Source: a gamma proteobacterium symbiont of Lucinoma myriamae (GTDB lineage: Bacteria > Pseudomonadota > Gammaproteobacteria > GRL18). Taken from it: 8,004 nucleotides of DNA. The notes beneath the pieces were generated by a model. The model ran no database searches, was not told the origin of the DNA, and was given only the letters and a program-made list of their open reading frames with translations. Positions 6,550-8,004 of this stretch are shown piece after piece. Position 1 is the first letter of the stretch, and each line of letters opens with the position of its first letter. The stretch covers positions 1 through 8,004 of the forward strand of contig JAHXIM010000034.1 of NCBI GenBank assembly GCA_025655635.1, written 5' to 3'. The position numbers and the translations under genes were made by a program.

Positions 6550-6909
6550 ATGAAACCAGGTAAAACAGGAATTGCCCGCATTATTGATGCCGGAGGCTAT
6601 TCATGGCTAGGTCTACAGGCGGCATTTAAACATGAGGCTGCTTTTCGTCAGGAACTGTTTCTGATGATTATTCTCTTACCGGCGGCAATCTGGCTGGGTG
6701 AAAGCGGTCTTGAATCAGCCCTTATGATTGCCGTTTTATTTATTGTCTTAATTGCAGAAATTCTTAATTCTGCGGTTGAAGCCGTGGTTGATCGTTTTGG
6801 TCCGGAACATCATGAGCTCGCCGGAAGAGCTAAAGATATGGGTTCGGCCACTGTCTTTTTGGCTTTAGCTAATGTTGCTATCGTCTGGATTCTTGTGCTA
6901 CTTTTTTAG
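6550..6909 (+). CDS. dgkA: Diacylglycerol kinase DgkA (integral membrane, prokaryotic type)
   Basis: DgkA phosphorylates diacylglycerol to phosphatidic acid in the inner membrane, recycling lipid left over from the making of membrane-derived oligosaccharides and envelope sugars. It has 119 residues (E. coli 122). The signature EILNSAVEAVVDR (70-82) carries E70, N73 and E77, matching the catalytic and metal-binding residues E69, N72 and E76 of E. coli. HHELAGRAKDMGSA (87-100) supplies the conserved Lys-Asp pair K95-D96. An amphipathic N-terminal part (GYSWLGLQAAFKHEAAFRQE) leads into three hydrophobic segments at about 34-50, 55-72 and 98-119. It begins only 8 nt after the gcvPB stop with no clear Shine-Dalgarno, so it is probably read from the gcv transcript, although it has no known role in glycine metabolism. 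Confidence 0.96.
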   Translation: MKPGKTGIARIIDAGGYSWLGLQAAFKHEAAFRQELFLMIILLPAAIWLGESGLESALMIAVLFIVLIAEILNSAVEAVVDRFGPEHHELAGRAKDMGSATVFLALANVAIVWILVLLF

Positions 6910-6964
6910 CTTTTAACCTTATCTCTTAAAACTTTTTGTTTTTAAGAAGTAACTTTATATTATC

Positions 6965-6969
6965 AAGGA
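6965..6969 (+). promoter_or_regulatory. Shine-Dalgarno that sets the start of the PfkB-family kinase
   Basis: AAGGA is 5 nt before the ATG at 6975. The reading frame stays open upstream to a TTG at 6936, but that start has no ribosome site. The protein from 6975 begins MTALICGSVAYD, as expected for a PfkB-fold first strand, so 6975 was chosen. Confidence 0.7.
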
Positions 6970-6974
6970 ATATT

Positions 6975-7907
6975 ATGACAGCTCTTATTTGCGGCTCGGT
7001 TGCTTATGATCATATTATGGTTTTTCCCGATTATTTTAAAAACCATATTTTACCGGACAAAATTCATATGTTGAATGTGTCCTTTCTGGTGCCTGATATG
7101 CGTCGGGAATTTGGTGGTTGTGCCGGTAATATTGCCTATTCACTGAATCTTCTTGGCGGTGATGGTGTACCAATGGCAACAGTAGGAAAAGATTTTGCAG
7201 CCTATGCGCAATGGATAGAAAAATGTGGTATTTCCAGCCAATATCTTAAAGAAATTGAAACCAGCTTTACTGGCCAGGCTTTTATTACCACCGATCAGGA
7301 TGATAATCAGATCACTGCATTTCATCCGGGTGCAATGGGTGAGTCCCATCAAAACAAAGTATCTGATGCCCAAGACATTACCATTGGTATTGTCTCCCCT
7401 GATGGTCGTGACGGCATGATTGAACATGCTTGTCAATTTGCAGAAGCGGGTATTCCTTTTATTTTTGATCCCGGTCAGGGCATGCCTTTGTTTGATGGCG
7501 ATGATTTAAAAACCTTTTTAAAACAAGCAACCTGGCTTACAGTCAATGACTATGAAATGCAGCTGTTTTTGGATAAAACAGGGATGACTCCTGCTGAAGT
7601 GGCAGATCAGGTAGAAGCTTTGATCATCACTCGCGGCAGTGCAGGTTCTGAAATTATCACTAAAGAAAAAAATATTATGATCCCAGTTGTTGAGGTTGAC
7701 GAGCTTCTTGATCCAACAGGTTGTGGAGATTCCTTCCGCAGTGGTTTACTTTATGGGTTAATGAATGGTTTGGACTGGGAAGTGACAGGACGTATTGCTA
7801 GTTTATTAGGCGCTATTAAAATCACCCACCACGGCACTCAAAATCACAAGTTTACTATGGATGAGTTCAAAGCTCGTTTTCAATCCGTTTTTGATATGAG
7901 CTTTTAA
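6975..7907 (+). CDS. PfkB-family carbohydrate/nucleoside kinase, probably adenosine kinase
   Basis: This is a ribokinase-fold kinase of 310 residues. The opening ICGSVAYDHIM (5-15), the substrate-side GGCAGNIAYSLNLLG (47-61), TVNDYE (189-194), ITRGSAG (218-224) and the anion-hole motif DPTGCGDSFRSG (246-257), with D252 as the expected catalytic base, are all in family order. DPTGxGD rather than the D-T-x-G-A-G-D of ribokinases resembles bacterial adenosine kinases. Adenosine is therefore the best guess for the substrate, which would return adenosine (for example from S-adenosylhomocysteine breakdown) to AMP. Substrate is hard to predict in this family, so a sugar cannot be excluded. The gene follows dgkA by 65 nt with its own Shine-Dalgarno, ends in a double TAA (7905-7910), and may be the last gene of the transcript. 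Confidence 0.85.
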   Translation: MTALICGSVAYDHIMVFPDYFKNHILPDKIHMLNVSFLVPDMRREFGGCAGNIAYSLNLLGGDGVPMATVGKDFAAYAQWIEKCGISSQYLKEIETSFTGQAFITTDQDDNQITAFHPGAMGESHQNKVSDAQDITIGIVSPDGRDGMIEHACQFAEAGIPFIFDPGQGMPLFDGDDLKTFLKQATWLTVNDYEMQLFLDKTGMTPAEVADQVEALIITRGSAGSEIITKEKNIMIPVVEVDELLDPTGCGDSFRSGLLYGLMNGLDWEVTGRIASLLGAIKITHHGTQNHKFTMDEFKARFQSVFDMSF

Positions 7908-7919
7908 TAATAGAAAAAA

Positions 7920-7953
7920 ATCAAGGCAAAAGAAGGGAAACTTTTGTCTTGAT
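7920..7953. terminator. Strong hairpin after the last gene, possible terminator
   Basis: A 13-bp stem (7920-7932 with 7941-7953) with an 8-nt AAGGGAAA loop starts 13 nt after the kinase stop. In + strand RNA it has one G-U wobble; in - strand RNA that position is a C-A mismatch. A run of seven A lies just before it (7914-7920), so on the - strand the hairpin would be followed by a U run, the intrinsic-terminator layout. On the + strand the nearest T run is at 7965-7970, some 11 nt later. It may end the + strand operon, a convergent gene beyond the window, or both. Confidence 0.55.
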
Positions 7954-8004
7954 AATAGGGGCTGTTTTTTATACCGCGAGTATTTAAAAAATTAATGATA
8001 TTTG

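Noticed and set aside
6924..6947. Hairpin TCTTAAAA/TTTTAAGA as a terminator after dgkA.
   Set aside because: The 8-bp stem is almost all A-T and no T run follows, so it is unlikely to stop transcription.
6956..6961. TATATT as a -10 box for the PfkB-family kinase.
   Set aside because: The best -35-like sequence is only 14 nt away, and the start of transcription would fall on the ribosome site.
7991..8004. A 14-nt sequence at the window end that matches bases 18-31 at 13 of 14 positions.
   Set aside because: It is very AT-rich and short, so a chance match is likely; there are no other signs of flanking repeats or a mobile element.

Overview
The window looks like chromosomal DNA from an AT-leaning gammaproteobacterium. 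This is inferred from the closeness of ArfB, DgkA and the Gcv proteins to their E. coli counterparts, together with the split two-subunit P protein found in many other gammaproteobacteria. I cannot name a genus. All seven protein genes lie on the + strand, with short gaps and no sign of mobile elements, CRISPR or tRNA genes.

Layout. Bases 89-532 encode ArfB, a GGQ-type ribosome rescue hydrolase that appears to be a separate unit. Bases 533-949 hold no gene. They carry a good sigma70-type promoter (576-604), a tandem glycine riboswitch (aptamers at 621-704 and 741-807) and an expression-platform region running up to the first gene. Next comes a glycine cleavage operon: lipA (lipoyl synthase), gcvT (T protein), gcvH (H protein), gcvPA and gcvPB (the two P-protein subunits, overlapping by 4 nt). 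dgkA (diacylglycerol kinase) starts 8 nt after gcvPB. A PfkB-family sugar/nucleoside kinase, most like adenosine kinase, follows after a 65-nt gap and its own Shine-Dalgarno site. The last ~97 bases hold a strong 13-bp hairpin and no gene.

How it works together. Glycine would bind the tandem riboswitch and most likely raise expression of the operon. P protein (PA+PB) decarboxylates glycine and passes the aminomethyl group to the lipoyl arm of H protein. T protein releases ammonia and makes 5,10-methylene-THF. LipA builds the lipoyl group that H protein needs, so the operon makes both the enzyme and the last step of its cofactor. The L protein (dihydrolipoyl dehydrogenase) and the octanoyl transferase LipB are not in the window.

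I did not find a clearly new biological system. The points most worth a second look are lipA as the first gene under glycine control, an apparent insertion of about 11 residues in the LipA barrel, the long structured linker between the two aptamers, and an expression platform with competing folds.
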